Positions 26,901 through 48,513 of a stretch of DNA of 64,000 nucleotides are shown in pieces. The notes under the pieces are model-generated. The model was not told where the DNA came from. It searched no databases and saw only the letters and a program-made list of their open reading frames with translations. The stretch comes from Struthio camelus (taxonomy: Eukaryota; Chordata; Aves; Struthioniformes; Struthionidae), in contig NC_090942.1 in the NCBI RefSeq assembly GCF_040807025.1, positions 62,700,911 to 62,764,910 of the forward strand, written 5' to 3'. Made by a program: the position numbers and the translations under genes. The stretch's first letter is position 1; every line of letters begins with the position of its first letter.

Positions 26901-29900
26901 GAGAGATGAGTAAGCAACAGGAACGTACATCACAACCAGTGAATACAGACTATTCACATTTCTACCTAATCCTGTAACTGTGAGTTACTTACTATTACAA
27001 TATCCAGATCAAAGGTCAAAATATCAGGTAAAGTCTTGGTAAGAAGTTCCGCTTCAGATACACCATTAAAACGGTCCACTTTTCTTTTGACTTTAAAAGT
27101 ATCTGTGATTTTTTCTTGTTTGCCTTTTGACTTGGCTGATTTTTCTTTTTTAGCAGCAGGTTTTTTGGGTTGCTTTGGCTCAGTTGCTTTGGCTTTTCTT
27201 TTCCTTCCTCCTTTTGCAACTTCTGAAACACATAATAAATTTCCTTTTTTTAACATTTCTAATGCTACTGCATGGACATTCACAAAGATTGAATTGGATG
27301 TATGAATATCTTCTAAATATTCATGAATGTAAACAATTATCAGACAAACCTCAATTTTCCAGGATCAGCCTAGAGCCAGCTTGTGCATCTCTGCGCTACA
27401 GACGTATGCTACTCACAGACAACTAAGCTGACTAAAGATACAAACCAATGAAAATAATCTCAGGGCTGGGGTATGTTGTTTACATGCTATATACAACAAT
27501 CCTTTGGAAATGGTTTAATTTCTTTTGGAGAACAAGGAACATAACAGCAAGTTCTAGACCACGCTAATCCACACGACAGCTTCCAAATGTAAAAGCTGAT
27601 TGTTACAGACCACGTGACATAACGAAGAAACTAAACAGCACATCAAAAGCAACAGGTCTCAAAGATTAAATACAGCGTAAGGTATAAATTTGACACAAAT
27701 TCAATCTTACACACTAAGTACTGCATAAACTATTCACAATTTACTGTTTACGGAACAGATACTGTTCAGTGAGGTATGTAACTAGGCAACATTTGAGAGC
27801 TCCAGGGTCTCGATTTGAACCAGTGAGACCAAACGTGAATTTTTAATTTACAAAGTGCAAACAAAGTAGTCACTTTTCGTGTAGTTGAAGCTTCCTTATC
27901 TTCCGGCGCTGCAAGCTTAGAAATTAATCGACACAGATACTGGTCACAACACGAACACCTACAGATTGCTCTCTGTCCTGCTCATTAATGCCAAGCGGCA
28001 GAACACGACCAGAAAATTTCAAAACGTATTTGGCAGCAACCAGCAGACACCCAAAGTTATCTATTACTTTTAAAAATAAGGTGAAGCCTCAATTGTAAAG
28101 TTTCTCATTGAGATTCTTCCTCAGACAAGAAATATAGTGGAGATGAGGGCACTGCCCTCCCTAGTCTGCAGACATTTCTGGGCTGTTCTTGTTTGCACTC
28201 AGCTTTCTTGCAAGGAGCAAGACAAAAGCCATGTCAAATTCCCATCACGTCCTTGGAGCAACAGTTTAGGAAAGCTGTAATGGTATTTCAGCTCTAGTCT
28301 ACTCACAATGAAGGAGAGACTAGAAAGCTGCAAACTCGGTGAGGTACATAGGCAGCTTTCCTATCTCTTGGAAGAACTAGGAGTTTTTTTTTTTTTTTAA
28401 CGTGATGGCAAAATGCAAGAGATGCATCCAACTCAGAGCTGCCAGAGGATTTCAAATGAAGCAGAAGAACATTCTCCTAACTCTCAAACTGATCAGATAC
28501 CACCGACCAGGTACTGTCATAAAAAACGGACTGCCTGACCACAACGCCAGGGCAGCCTTTCAGAGGGCAATCCCGAAAGTTTTACTTTCCTCATGACAGC
28601 ACATTTCAAATCTTTGTCCTTCATATTTGCTCCTGTAGATTTCACAAGTAATTTTCAAGCCCTGCCTTTGAAGGTTTTACCCGACTCAATTCCTAAAAAA
28701 TCATCATGCGACAGCTTCAAAACTCAAGATTAAAACCACCTAAAAATACTTGAAAGGGCAGTCAAACAGCATGCTCACGGCCACACCACGTTTTCCCAAT
28801 AATACAGGTACAAAAGAAATCCTTCTATATTAAATATGGCACTTGAGATGCATAATAACTGCAGTGAATAATATAGTGAATAATTGAGCAGTTGCTACTC
28901 TCTGAAATAGGAGGTTTTGTTCCTATGCTTTCATCCAGTGTTACAACTAAAAAGACAGACTTAGGCATACCAACGCACATACTTAAGCAGGCAATGTCAT
29001 TGCATGAACTGACTGATATGTTGATACAGACTGCTCTGACCCGTACCTATATATGAAAAGCAAGACGAAACTCAGTGCATGAATACTTGCTGCAGAATCA
29101 GAATTTAAGTTTGGCAGAGATCGCTGCCTTTTATATCAGGTGAGGACCGAGCACCAGAGCAACAGAACTAAAAGGAAGATCTAAAGACGTAAGACCTAAA
29201 CGAACAAAATCCTCGCAGGGAAGAAGGACGGCAATGTAGAAGTGCATAAATTAGAAAACACATGTGACATAGAGTATACTTCTTAGTTTTTATGCATTTG
29301 TTTAAGAAAAAGGGACACTCATTAAAAAACAAACAATCCTTAGTGCATACTAGCAATTCAGTATTTGTGATTATTATAACACACCAAAGAAACACCATTT
29401 TAACAAAAATACTTTAAATAAACAATATTACACTGTATTTTTCTTTCACAATTAAAAAGCAAAACAAAACAACTTTCAGCTCAGCCTAGAAAAAAAGAGA
29501 GACAGCCTTCCCTCTCTAACCTAATGTTAAATGCCGTGAAACCAACTAAAGATGATACTTTTACCTATTAAAACAAAAATTCGCTGTTCTTGGGACAAGA
29601 TAATTTTTCGAAACTGGACTACTTGAATATTATAATCAGGTTTAACTCTACTACTTGGTAACAAGTGTTACTAAACAGAATACATCCTCATACTGAATTA
29701 AATTCTCAATACATACTGAAAGTATACATACTCTATACTTCCTCAAAGAGCACCAAGGAAAGGAAATCCAATAGGTCTAAAGAAGCAGTTTATTAAAACA
29801 AATATACGTATACACATACGTACACACAGGTACGTGTATATATATATTTAAATCAAGAAATTTTTTTTAGCTCGGTTAATATAGTCCGATCAAGCTACCT

Positions 29901-32246
29901 ACCTTTAGTAGGTTCCTGAGCCAAGTTTGGCTCTGGAACGTCCTCTAGAGTGGGCTGCTCAGTCATGGCTTCCATGTTGGGCACTGCAGTCATCATTGGA
30001 TGGAACGGAAACGTATAAAAGGCTTGAATTTGCTGAAGATGCGAGTAATATCTTAGAAAGGCAGGAAAAAAAAAAAAAAGACAATTCATCAACAATTTAG
30101 AAATTCAGTGATGGACCAAGTAGTCTGTAATCACCAATCTCTGTCAAGGCTGGCATGTACTGCAAGTACACTCTCCAGTATAGTCTGTTAGCAAAACAAG
30201 GCAGTAAATTATCCAAATCCACTAAGTAGTCAGACTGTTTCTTGGGTGTGGGATGATGTTCAACTCAACAGGAATAGCCCAACCCTCTTTTAAGTAACAA
30301 AAGGTTAAAGAATTGCAACACTGTAAGCACAGCCTAGAGCTTCCATTCCTCTGGAAAAACACTTTGTAGAATATATTAACAGCACAAGCTGTCTATCAAA
30401 TGCAGTGACCAAGTACAACACAACTGAGTTAAAACTCTTTGGACTTAAAAGGTTTCCCAACTTTTAAATTTTCTTACTGTCACAGCAGTTACTTTATCTG
30501 ATGACACAGAACGGATGTGCAGAATGGGGTACAAAACCTTACAAACACACGTAGCAGTAGTTACTGCGCAGATTACTAAAGAGCTTTAAGAAACAGTGCA
30601 GTAGATGCTGTCCAGTTACTTCGCTCTGCAGCTCAACACAAGTACTGTGCTTATTCTATAGAAAAGCATTTATGCACAGATTCAGCCTCCTTCCATGCAC
30701 ACAGACGTTTTGCCCTACGTAACCCTTCTGCTCTACATATCTATTAGACACGTGCAGGCCATACATACCAACAAAAACTTGTGCTTCGTATTCCCATTCC
30801 CTCTACCTATATAGCCTGCTTTTTGTCCATAGATTTCCACTGCTATTCAGATGCATAAAAGAGTTTTCACGAACAGTAAAACTGCAAAGAATATGTTCAT
30901 CATCTCAAAGCTACTCATAAACATACCGAATAATTTTAGCTATATATGGGTACCTCAAAGGCACACACTTACCACCCTTGTGATGGGGAGGCATCATTCT
31001 CTGTTATTCAATGAATATTTAAGAATCCTACTGTAAATCAGATTTATCCCAGAACAGCCCACAGTCTTGCGATCAGTCCACTAACCTTGAACCAAATACC
31101 TGCCCTGAATCAAGGAGAACGAACCTGAACTTAGGTCTCCCAGATTTCTGGGGAGCAGTCCAACGAAGCCATGGGATGTTTTCGGAGTATAGTAAACACC
31201 CCAGTCTCTCCAGCTAGCGTTGTTCCATTTAATATAAAATACTCATGCAACTACTGAACCAGGCAGCAAAACTGATTGTCAGATACGTGTTAGGGAACAC
31301 AGCTGAGACAAAGAATCCAGTTCCTAGTCTGCTAAACGCTTAATTATACAGAACAGGAAAACGTCTGAGAGAGACTTAAAAGTGTCTAGCACAAAAAGAG
31401 TCGCTAACAAGATAATCTCTTATAAGGTACCGATCAAACTCCCTTTAAACAGAAGAAAATTTGGCACCATGTCACAGACGAGTCCTCTAACCGCTTAGTG
31501 ATGGGACGAAAGAGAGCCTTCACCCTCACCCCTAACGCTCGTATACATCTTTTTGTTTTTAACTTCTTTTGGAGAATCGTTTTTCTTGTAAAGGTTCAGA
31601 ACCACGACGTTTTGTTACAGATGAACGGGATATGTTATGGAACGTGTTACAGGCAAAAAAGAACGTTCAAATAAATATTGTCAGTTCAACAAAGAAAAAA
31701 AACACGGATTGAAACCCCTTCAATTCAGTGCAAGCTAGAAAGGAATAAAAAGAAAAAATCCCCCCAGAAGAAAAAAATATATATATTAAGTCACTTGCAA
31801 ATTCCACCTCTACGCGCGCAGCCCTCTCTTTTACACACAATGAGCCCCAGAGCCGCTCAACCCCCACAGAAACGGACGCTCATCCGCGCCGAGACCCCCT
31901 GCCCCCCCCCCCCCCGCACACCGCAGTCTCCAAGCCCACAGGTTGCTCTACGCACTCTTAATACAACGTGCATTTTCTGCATCTACGCGGTGCCCAAGCC
32001 TTCCCCTCTCCCCTCCCCCCCGCCCGCGGCCCCCTCCGCGCCCGCGCACACGTCAGCCCGGCCCGCGCGGCCGCACCTCCCCCTCCCTCCTAGAGATGGG
32101 GGGGGAGGGGAGGGCATCAGAACCCGGCCCCAGCTCCCCCCCCGGCCGTTAACGGAGGGCAGAACGGAGACGAAAGGCGACCCAGCGCCAGGCCTGAACG
32201 CGGCTCCCGTCCCCGGCCGGTACCTGCTCAGCTCCTCGGCCTCCAT
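20927..32246 (-). CDS. TDG: TDG, G/T mismatch-specific thymine DNA glycosylase
   Basis: Nuclear glycosylase that removes thymine from G:T mismatches and 5-formyl- and 5-carboxylcytosine in active demethylation. Coding exons in gene order: 32246-32224, 30051-29903, 27222-26993, 26497-26428, 25069-24934, 24838-24756, 24676-24582, 23068-22897, 22576-22448, 21066-20927. They join to 408 residues (human 410). The N-terminal arm is variable with a Lys-rich block, then [20 protein letters not shown] opens the core. The catalytic GINPG motif is at 136-140 with Asn138, the MPSSSAR insertion loop at 267-273, and a VKEE sumoylation site at Lys328. The C-terminus ends [19 protein letters not shown] followed by a Gln/Glu-rich tail. 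The catalytic motif sits alone in a 70-base exon. The first exon lies in a CpG island shared with C12orf73. Identity is certain. Confidence 0.97.
23750..24030 (+). mobile_element. Degraded CR1/L3-like LINE 3' end in a TDG intron
   Basis: Plus-strand sequence near 23890-24030 follows the LINE 3' end phrase by phrase: TTTGGAACAGGCTACCTTGG, then GCTGGAGGTTTGTAAGAA, AACCTGTTTGGGATGATTTA, and CTTCCAGCACTAGAGGTCTG. It is antisense to TDG and has no coding potential. Assignment is from memory of the consensus; the 5' limit is approximate. Confidence 0.65.
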
Positions 32247-32406
32247 GCCCAAGCCTGGAGCCTCCCCGGAGCGGAGCGGGCTATTGTCAGGACGAGCGGC
32301 GCGGCGCGACGCGACCCGGCCTGGCCGCCCCCCCCCCCGCCACTGCTTGCCGACCCCCTCCCCCCGCACCTTCGCTTCCCCAACAGACCTGCCGGGCAGC
32401 CGCGCG

Positions 32407-32414
32407 TCACGTGA
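32407..32414. promoter_or_regulatory. TCACGTGA palindromic E-box near TDG start
   Basis: CACGTG core with TC/GA flanks, the form favoured by USF and MiT-TFE factors. It is about 160 bases upstream of the TDG ATG on the minus strand. Confidence 0.55.
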
Positions 32415-32909
32415 GCGGCGGCGGCCAATGGGGAGCGAGCCGGGCCCGTGAGGCGGTGGGGGAGGGGCGCGCGGGGCGGTGCCGGCGGGAGACGGTGTCG
32501 TGCTGCCGCCACTGGCCCTCCCCCCCCCCACCGGGCGCTCGGGACAAGGCGGGTGCGACCGAGCCGTTGCCGGCGCGTCCCAGGCCCGCCTCCCCTGCCA
32601 CACGCTCCTCGGAGGGTTTCAGGGACATGGCTTAACCGGCATCGTCCGCACCGCGGAGAGGTACTGTGTAGCGACCCCCCACCCCGCGGCCCCGCCGCGT
32701 CTCCGCGCCTGCACCACAGAGCTCTGCTGGCTCGGCACCGTAAGGCGGGGGGGGGGAGGGGGGCGCGGGCGGAGGCCGGATGCCTGCCGCGGGGTAGGAG
32801 TGAAAACGCGTCCAGCCAAGCCCAGGGCAGCGGCGGCACCTCCCGCCTCCCCCCCGCCCCCAGCCGGCTTGACCCCGCCGCCGGCCAACGGCTGCGAGCG
32901 CGCGGGGGA

Positions 32910-32930
32910 TGACGCACATCCGGTGCGTCA
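32910..32930. promoter_or_regulatory. Perfect inverted repeat of CRE-like half sites
   Basis: TGACGCAC, five bases (ATCCG), then GTGCGTCA: eight base pairs of exact inverted symmetry. Each arm contains TGACGCA, an ATF/CREB/AP-1-like site, and the centre with its flank reads CATCCGG, an ETS-like core. It lies about 210 bases before the C12orf73 ATG. Confidence 0.6.
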
Positions 32931-33141
32931 CGCCGTGCGGCGACGCCAACGGCCGCCGCGGAGTTGCCGTTAGGGCCTCGGCGGCGGTGACGGCGCCCGC
33001 CCGCAGCCTCGGCCCGGCTCTGCCCCGGCGGTTATTTTGTACGCGAGGGCCGTGGCCGCCGTCCTTGCGCCGCGGAAGCCCCGCCGGAGCGAGGCGACGA
33101 TCGCCTGGTTGCTCCTTCCCGGTTCCCCCTGCGGCCCGGCC

Positions 33142-34465
33142 ATGCCGGCGGGCGTGCCTTGGCCCACCTACCTGAAAACGGTCGGGGCGAGTATGCTGGC
33201 CATGTTTGCGGGCGCCGAGGTCGTGCACAGATATTACAGACCTGGCCTTGTAAGTGCTCACAGAGTCCGCATTTGTGATCGCTTTTACGGAGAGGCTTAA
33301 GAGCGTGCATGCGAGGTGAAGAATCGTCTGTGGCAATTTTGTTTGGAAAGATGCGTGGGGCAAAAGTCCCGTGGTGCTGCTGCCAAAAAAAAAGAAAACA
33401 CACTAATACGAGCATCAGAACAGGAAGCATACAGGTGTCTTCTCATGGGAGCATTCTTCTAATTAGGAACAAGATACAAAATACAATCATAGTTACCTAA
33501 AATTCTTCAAAATAAATTTTGATTGTGGGAAGTTTTTTTGAAAGGAGCATGTAAAAGTGGCAAGAGGCGGCTATATTAAAATTAATTTTTTTTCTCCTAA
33601 TGAGAATCAAGATGCCTAAAGGTTTAATATATTAGGAGTCACAGTCAAAATTCTGATCATGGAGAACCAAAGTCCAAACATGACCACCCACCCAGTACAG
33701 TAATGGTTGATATGGTCTCCTGGCATCCTTCTCACTTGTAAGCCTGCTCTCCTCCTCCTGTATACTTTTTATTGTTGCTGTCATTTAAAAACACTGTTAT
33801 TTAAATTAGGAATTAGCTAAAAAATCACTACGCTTGAACAGTCATCTCAAAAATTGATTTTTTTTTTGCATTGCTGTATAGGTACATTAAAGATTTTATG
33901 CATTTTTAACAGTTTCAACTTAAGTACTTCACTACAGGGTAATAGGCTGATTGTTCATACATAGATGTGTGTGTTTGTAAATATACAATTTCATCCCTAG
34001 CTTCAGTGTTTCATTTGTAAAACCAAAAGATAGAAGTGGTGAGGCTTTTTTTATTTTGGTCACGAAGAGAGATAATATGTATGGAAACTTCAGCTGATGT
34101 TTTAAAACTATACTGGTCACTTCCAAAGAGCCTCCTTTTTCAGATTAGAGGAAACTGTCCCTTTAATCAAGTTATTTTTATTTCTTCCCTTCTCATTTTT
34201 TTCAGATTACTTTTTCCTACTTTAAAATAGTCAGAAAGATTATTATACTCTTTGAGAAAGAGCAAAAATACAATCACAATGTGGATATACTACTGTTTCT
34301 TACAGGGTACATAAATTTACTGTTTATTTTTTTTTCTGCCAAAGCACTGACATTTCTGTTTTTAAACAGAGTATACCTGAAGTACCTCCTAAGCCTGGAG
34401 AGCTGAGAACAGAACTGCTGGGTCTAAAAGAAAGAACAAGCCAAGGTCAAACGTCACAGCAGTGA
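33142..34465 (+). CDS. UQCC6: C12orf73 / UQCC6 (BRAWNIN), complex III assembly microprotein
   Basis: Short inner mitochondrial membrane protein needed for respiratory complex III assembly. Two coding exons, 33142-33249 (36 codons) and 34370-34465 (31 codons plus TGA), join in phase 0 to 67 residues; human has 71. The start MPAGVPWPTYLKTVGAS, the single membrane segment at about 10-27, and the AGAEVVHRYYRP motif match the human protein closely. The C-terminal part has the PPKPGELRTELLGLKER motif and then a short Gln/Ser tail that is four residues shorter than in human. The start is in good context and is the first ATG of the conserved frame. It is divergent from TDG and convergent with HSP90B1. 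Identity is near certain. Confidence 0.95.
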
Positions 34466-34617
34466 TCACAATTTACTTAAGTTATGAAGACAAACTGTTA
34501 ACATTGTTCAACTGTGTCAACTGGAGCTTTGCAAACTTGATTAAAAATGTGCCTGTGAAATACTGTACTCTTAATAATGTTTTTCTGTTTCTTGGAAGTA
34601 GTTACAGGTAGCATAAG

Positions 34618-34623
34618 AATAAA
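34618..34623 (+). terminator. Candidate poly(A) signal for C12orf73
   Basis: AATAAA about 150 bases after the stop codon. A second AATAAA at 35478-35483 could serve a longer transcript. Confidence 0.5.
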
Positions 34624-37600
34624 TGCATTAAGAATATTGTTCAAAGTCCAGCAAGCTGTGTACACTTGTGACTTTGATTGCAACATAAATATCCTTCAGA
34701 AGGATAAAAGATTAAGATTATGTTGGCCAAGGCTGATAGAATTTGAAAGGTTTAAGCTGATTAGCACATTGAAGAGTTGAACTTTTATGGACCCTCATCA
34801 GCCTTAAGCAGCTTACCTGTTTTTCTGTAGCAGAACCCTACTTGCCTGTTAGGAGTTCAAATTTTAAAAAGGGTGAGAAATCAATTTTATTGGACCTAAC
34901 ATATAATTACTATAGTAAGTTATTTGTATATGCAATAAGATTCCTCATTACAGCACTTGCATTGGACCCTTCCTACTGCTGTGGTGTTATGAGCTGTCTG
35001 TAATTCCAAGAGGAAGTTTTGGTCCACTCTTAAGATTGAAGGACCCGAAACCGTAGTCATGTTAGTTAAAACAGACCAAGTAAGTATACACAGATTACAC
35101 TTAAGTGATGTACAGCTGTACTGCATTTGTGTCCAAACCTCATAGCTTTTGAGGCTATTGACCCATTACAAACATGCTGGAAAAGATAGTATAGGGGGCA
35201 GGGGAGTAGGATGAGCTCTCTCCTGCTCCTATGTGCCCCTATGGACGTTGACACTAAGCAGATACTGCAGCCTAATTAGGCCAGAGACTTCCTATATGGA
35301 AGACACCTTTGTAAGTGACAGTCATACAAAAAGTACACCAAATGAAAACTTAAATCCAGAGGGACACAGATGTTATTAGGCCCAGTTCCAGTGGAAACAC
35401 TTCCCCCCCCCCCCCACTACACCCAAAGACAACACTGAAAACCTTGCACCTCAGCATGAGACCTTTGCATGAGAATCAATAAAGTTCCCTGAAGAGTCAA
35501 GATGTTCACAGCAGTTTTGCTTCTGTTCAAGGCTGTAGCTTCCCACTTGAGTTGTAGCTGAAGCAGGAACAGTGGTTTTTGAATTGTCCCTCTAGAGCCA
35601 AGAGGCCCCAGTCCTTCGAGTTACTCATGCTGTATCACCTTTGTCCTTCCACTGTTGCCTTTCCATCTGAGGTAGAGACTAAATCTTTCATGCTAGAAGG
35701 TACCATAGAGAAGCTTACCATCACTTTCATCAGAACCCCCAAAAGCATCCTGCTGCTAATGGAAACTGAGCAACAAGGAACACTTGTTTTACCCCAGCCT
35801 CCACTAGCACTAAGGGAACAACTGATGAGCACCCCTCTAGGAACAGCAATACTGGCAAGACAACGTAAACAAAAAAGGCAGTTTCCTCAAAACCAGAATA
35901 ACCACACCACTAGACAAAAAAACCCCAAAACGTTCCCCCCACCCCCACACCCCTAAGAGCAGAGGATAGCTCTTCCAGCATTGATATGCTTTTCCATCAA
36001 GCTGGCCAAAAAGCTTACAACTGCATGTTTGTGCTTATTTATAGCAAACACTTGTCACTCCACAGCAGGGAGGGCAGCTAGCACACCACCATATTGCATA
36101 CAATACCCTCAATTGAGGAAGATGAAGAAGCATGAACAATGACCCTCAAAGCATGCTTTTTATTAGTTCCAAAAGTGAATCAGACAGCATCCTGAAACCA
36201 ACCAAAGCATGAGAACTTCAGCTGTGGAACAGAGCAAAGGTTGCTTAAAGCAGACAAATAATTAACAGATTTAAGAGTTCTGTAGCAAACAACCCTATAC
36301 TTCCAATAATATTCCTTCTGTAGTTGTTAGCTGTTTTAAAAAGCTCTTAAACATACAGTAGATGCAAATCACATATACTACTCAAGCTGGTCAGGCAGAG
36401 GTATAATATAGACATGTAATAAACGTACACCCTTCTTCAGAAGGGCTCTGAATGTATATTTAACCCAGTAAGGGATGTTTTCTTTACATTCCAAACTAAC
36501 TCTCCAGATTCATTACAAGCTGTATTTTAGAAGTATTAAATCAAAATCTTAGGAGCAATTGATTGCTACAGAGCACAAGAGACAAAGCTGCACTGTTTTG
36601 CTAAGAGAACCATACTTTGAGGTGGTACTCCTATGTTACCTGAAACACTAACAAAGGACCGCTATTAAAGCTGATGCATTGCTAGCTACTGAACTACCCT
36701 GAGTTAGACCACTCAGTTTACACAGAAAGAGCTGTTTGTTATAAATACCTAGGACTACTGCAGTGAGAACAAAAAACCAGAGGGGGAAAAAACACTACCA
36801 AGCTCCTATTCCTGGAACTCTCAAACATACTTTAAAAACAAATCTGTATGAACCTTAACTCCATAACCATGCTGATACAAAAATGCAGTGTATTTATTGC
36901 ATGGGAACAAAATTATTTGGGCAATAAAGAGTAAGAGTGAAAAGCAAGTTTCTCAGGCCACTGTCTTAGAGTAGCTTAGTTCATGTCAGACTGAAGCTCA
37001 AACTTAAGACTCTTGCATGAATGCCTAAGAACCACTCTTCCAAGTCAATAACTAGAGTTGCTGCACAGGAGTACTACTTTCATGAGCTTCCTTCATAGAG
37101 GAAGGCAGAAAAAACTTCCATGTAAACACTTTCTACCTACCCTGTGAAGATTTGTTTCAAAGTAGAGGCACTAGTGGGAAAAAAAAGCAGTGCTTCATCT
37201 GACCACCACAAAGCCAATACAAGCAGTGAAAGTGGTGCCTCCAGTTTTCCTTTGTTGCCATATTATGCCATTTGGTGTCAGCAGCTGTAGCTCGCGTTAG
37301 ACTAAGCCTTTACAGTGCTCAGTCATACTAAAAAGACATAGAAACAAGAGTACCAAAAGTCTGGGAACAACAGCATTAAGGAATAATCACCACAGCCAAG
37401 AACTCCACATTTAAAAACTTGTACAAAGCAGGACTAGTGTATTTGTCAGGTTAACTACACAGTATGAAGCGGTGTTACTAAACAGTAAAGAACAGTACAG
37501 GCTCAGAGATAGTAAGCCTCTTCTCCAGCTGTTCACACTAACAGCTGGAGATCATTCCCACTTGTCTCAAAGGCCACTGTCCATTATGTACACTGGGATC

Positions 37601-38070
37601 AAACATAGTCCAGTGCTACCCTATGCAGACTGAAATTCAGAACAGCTGCTACAACCACACTTTCTTTGCAACATTACCTTTCATGTTAAGCTGCAGGACT
37701 TCAGTTCTAACACAGCATCTATTTTTTAAATGCCTTATCTCATATTTCTCAATATGACAAAAGTTACGCAACTTCTGAATACTCATTCCACACAGGTAAG
37801 TTTCAGTACAGCACAGCTCACTCATATCAGGTATTCCATCTAAACAGCATGGCAGGTTTAAACACCTGACCTTAGGCATACAGTGGAAGTGATTGGCACC
37901 AGTGTGGAAAGGTAAAAATGACTGCTGAACCACCACAGCAAGCTTCCTGTTGTGCAGAGACCTGAACACTCAAGCAAACCAAGACAATCCCATCAATTCT
38001 TCTTAGTGGTAGTCCACAGCATGAGCTTACTATGCGAAATTTAGAGTGTTAACGTGGTGTTTGGGAACAT

Positions 38071-38076
38071 TTTATT
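38071..38076 (-). terminator. Candidate poly(A) signal for HSP90B1
   Basis: AATAAA on the minus strand about 210 bases after the HSP90B1 stop codon, giving a short 3' UTR as in other vertebrates. Confidence 0.65.
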
Positions 38077-38285
38077 TTGTACATGACAAGATTTTACACC
38101 AAGTAGTCAGTTAAATAGTACAAATTTACATTCGTGAGGAATGTTTTAGAAAAGTCAACTTAAAAAAAAAAATCCTCCTTTGCCCTTAACCCCATACCAT
38201 CCCTCAGCATTTTACAGTGAAAAAAAACAGAACAATCTAATTCACATTCCCTAACTCCCAACACAGGATGGCAGTTGAGTGTAGT

Positions 38286-47953
<9,668 letters not shown>

Positions 47954-48145
47954 GGCGACGCGGGTTTGCGGCCGCAGAAGAGCACAGCCCCGGGCGACAC
48001 CTGACTCGCGCTCACGAGCCCGCCGCCACCGCACGCAGACGCCGCCACCCCGCGCCGCTGAACCGCTGGGACGGCCGCGGCCCTCCCCCTTCGCCTTATC
48101 AATGCGGGGCGCCCAGGGGTGGGGGGAAAGGCTCTCCCGGACTGG

Positions 48146-48164
48146 CCAATCAGAGCGTACCACG
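48146..48164 (+). promoter_or_regulatory. Perfect ER stress element (ERSE)
   Basis: CCAAT, nine bases, CCACG: exact consensus for NF-Y plus ATF6 binding. It is about 190 bases upstream of the HSP90B1 ATG, in the opposite orientation to the gene. Confidence 0.85.
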
Positions 48165-48218
48165 CCAAACACGCAGCCAATGGTCAGGCTGGGAAGGTGG
48201 GGCCCGGCGCCAGCGCCG

Positions 48219-48237
48219 CCAATCGCGGCTTTCCATG
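48219..48237 (+). promoter_or_regulatory. Near-perfect ER stress element
   Basis: CCAAT, nine bases, CCATG: one mismatch to CCACG. The correct nine-base spacing argues that it is a real, weaker element. Confidence 0.6.
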
Positions 48238-48258
48238 TGCGGTTTCCTGCGGGCAGAG

Positions 48259-48277
48259 CGTGGCCGGCCCCGATTGG
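48259..48277 (-). promoter_or_regulatory. Perfect ER stress element (ERSE), sense to HSP90B1
   Basis: Plus strand reads CGTGG, nine bases, ATTGG, which is CCAAT-N9-CCACG on the minus strand, the direction of HSP90B1 transcription. The spacer is GC-rich (CGGGGCCGG on the minus strand), as in classical GRP-type ERSEs. Confidence 0.85.
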
Positions 48278-48499
48278 CTGGGGGGGAGGTGCGTTTGGCC
48301 AATCATGTCCACGGACGGGTCTAGGCCGCATGGCCTTCCAGCATAATTTTTTAATGAAGAAGCCATAAATGTTTAACACCGAGGCCACGTGGCTCGCAGC
48401 GAGCGCGGCCGCACTTGAGGAGCGAGAAGAAAAATCTCCACATGGGCAGAGCGACGCCAACCGCTTCCGGGGGCACCCGGAATGTTTACCGTAGAGACA

Positions 48500-48513
48500 G
48501 TCGCTATGGCAAC
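48500..48513 (+). promoter_or_regulatory. X-box-like (RFX) site overlapping a plus-strand ATG
   Basis: GTCGCTATGGCAAC fits the RFX X-box (GTNRCC, spacer, GGYAAC) with one mismatch. X-boxes mark promoters of ciliary and testis genes. It overlaps the ATG of the candidate divergent gene at 48506, so any transcript would have a very short 5' UTR or start inside it. Confidence 0.5.

Larger units (their letters stand above)
32247..33141. promoter_or_regulatory. Bidirectional CpG-island promoter of TDG and C12orf73
   Basis: The two start codons are about 0.9 kb apart and point away from each other. The island really spans about 31.8-33.25 kb. Visible elements are TCACGTGA at 32407-32414 with a CCAAT box about 12 bases further on, many GC boxes, and a perfect inverted repeat TGACGCAC-5-GTGCGTCA at 32910-32930. 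No TATA box is seen. Long open frames on both strands here, up to 257 codons, come from base composition. Confidence 0.8.
34466..38285. other. Convergent intergenic and 3' UTR stretch, C12orf73 to HSP90B1
   Basis: About 3.8 kb between the two stop codons. It holds the C12orf73 poly(A) signals, a run of C residues near 35403-35415, and the HSP90B1 poly(A) signal near its right end. The longest open frame (35579-35956) ends in low-complexity Lys/Pro/His sequence and shows no conserved motif. I see no further gene, RNA or recognisable repeat. Confidence 0.6.
47954..48505. promoter_or_regulatory. HSP90B1: HSP90B1 CpG-island promoter with ER stress elements
   Basis: GC-rich block of 0.55 kb between the HSP90B1 ATG and a plus-strand ATG at 48,506. 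It contains CCAAT boxes at 48146-48150, 48177-48181, 48219-48223 and 48299-48303 on the plus strand and one (ATTGG) at 48273-48277. Three of these belong to ER stress elements (CCAAT-N9-CCACG), and a CACGTG lies at 48386-48391. The gene should therefore respond to ATF6/NF-Y in the unfolded protein response, as known for mammalian GRP94. The 423-codon minus-strand frame across this block is a GC artefact. Confidence 0.85.

Noticed and set aside
31678-32917. Long open frames on both strands over the TDG/C12orf73 island (up to 257 codons)
   Set aside because: Only the short stretch starting MEAEELS at 32246 is coding (TDG exon 1). The rest is GC-driven, low-complexity and overlaps promoter elements.
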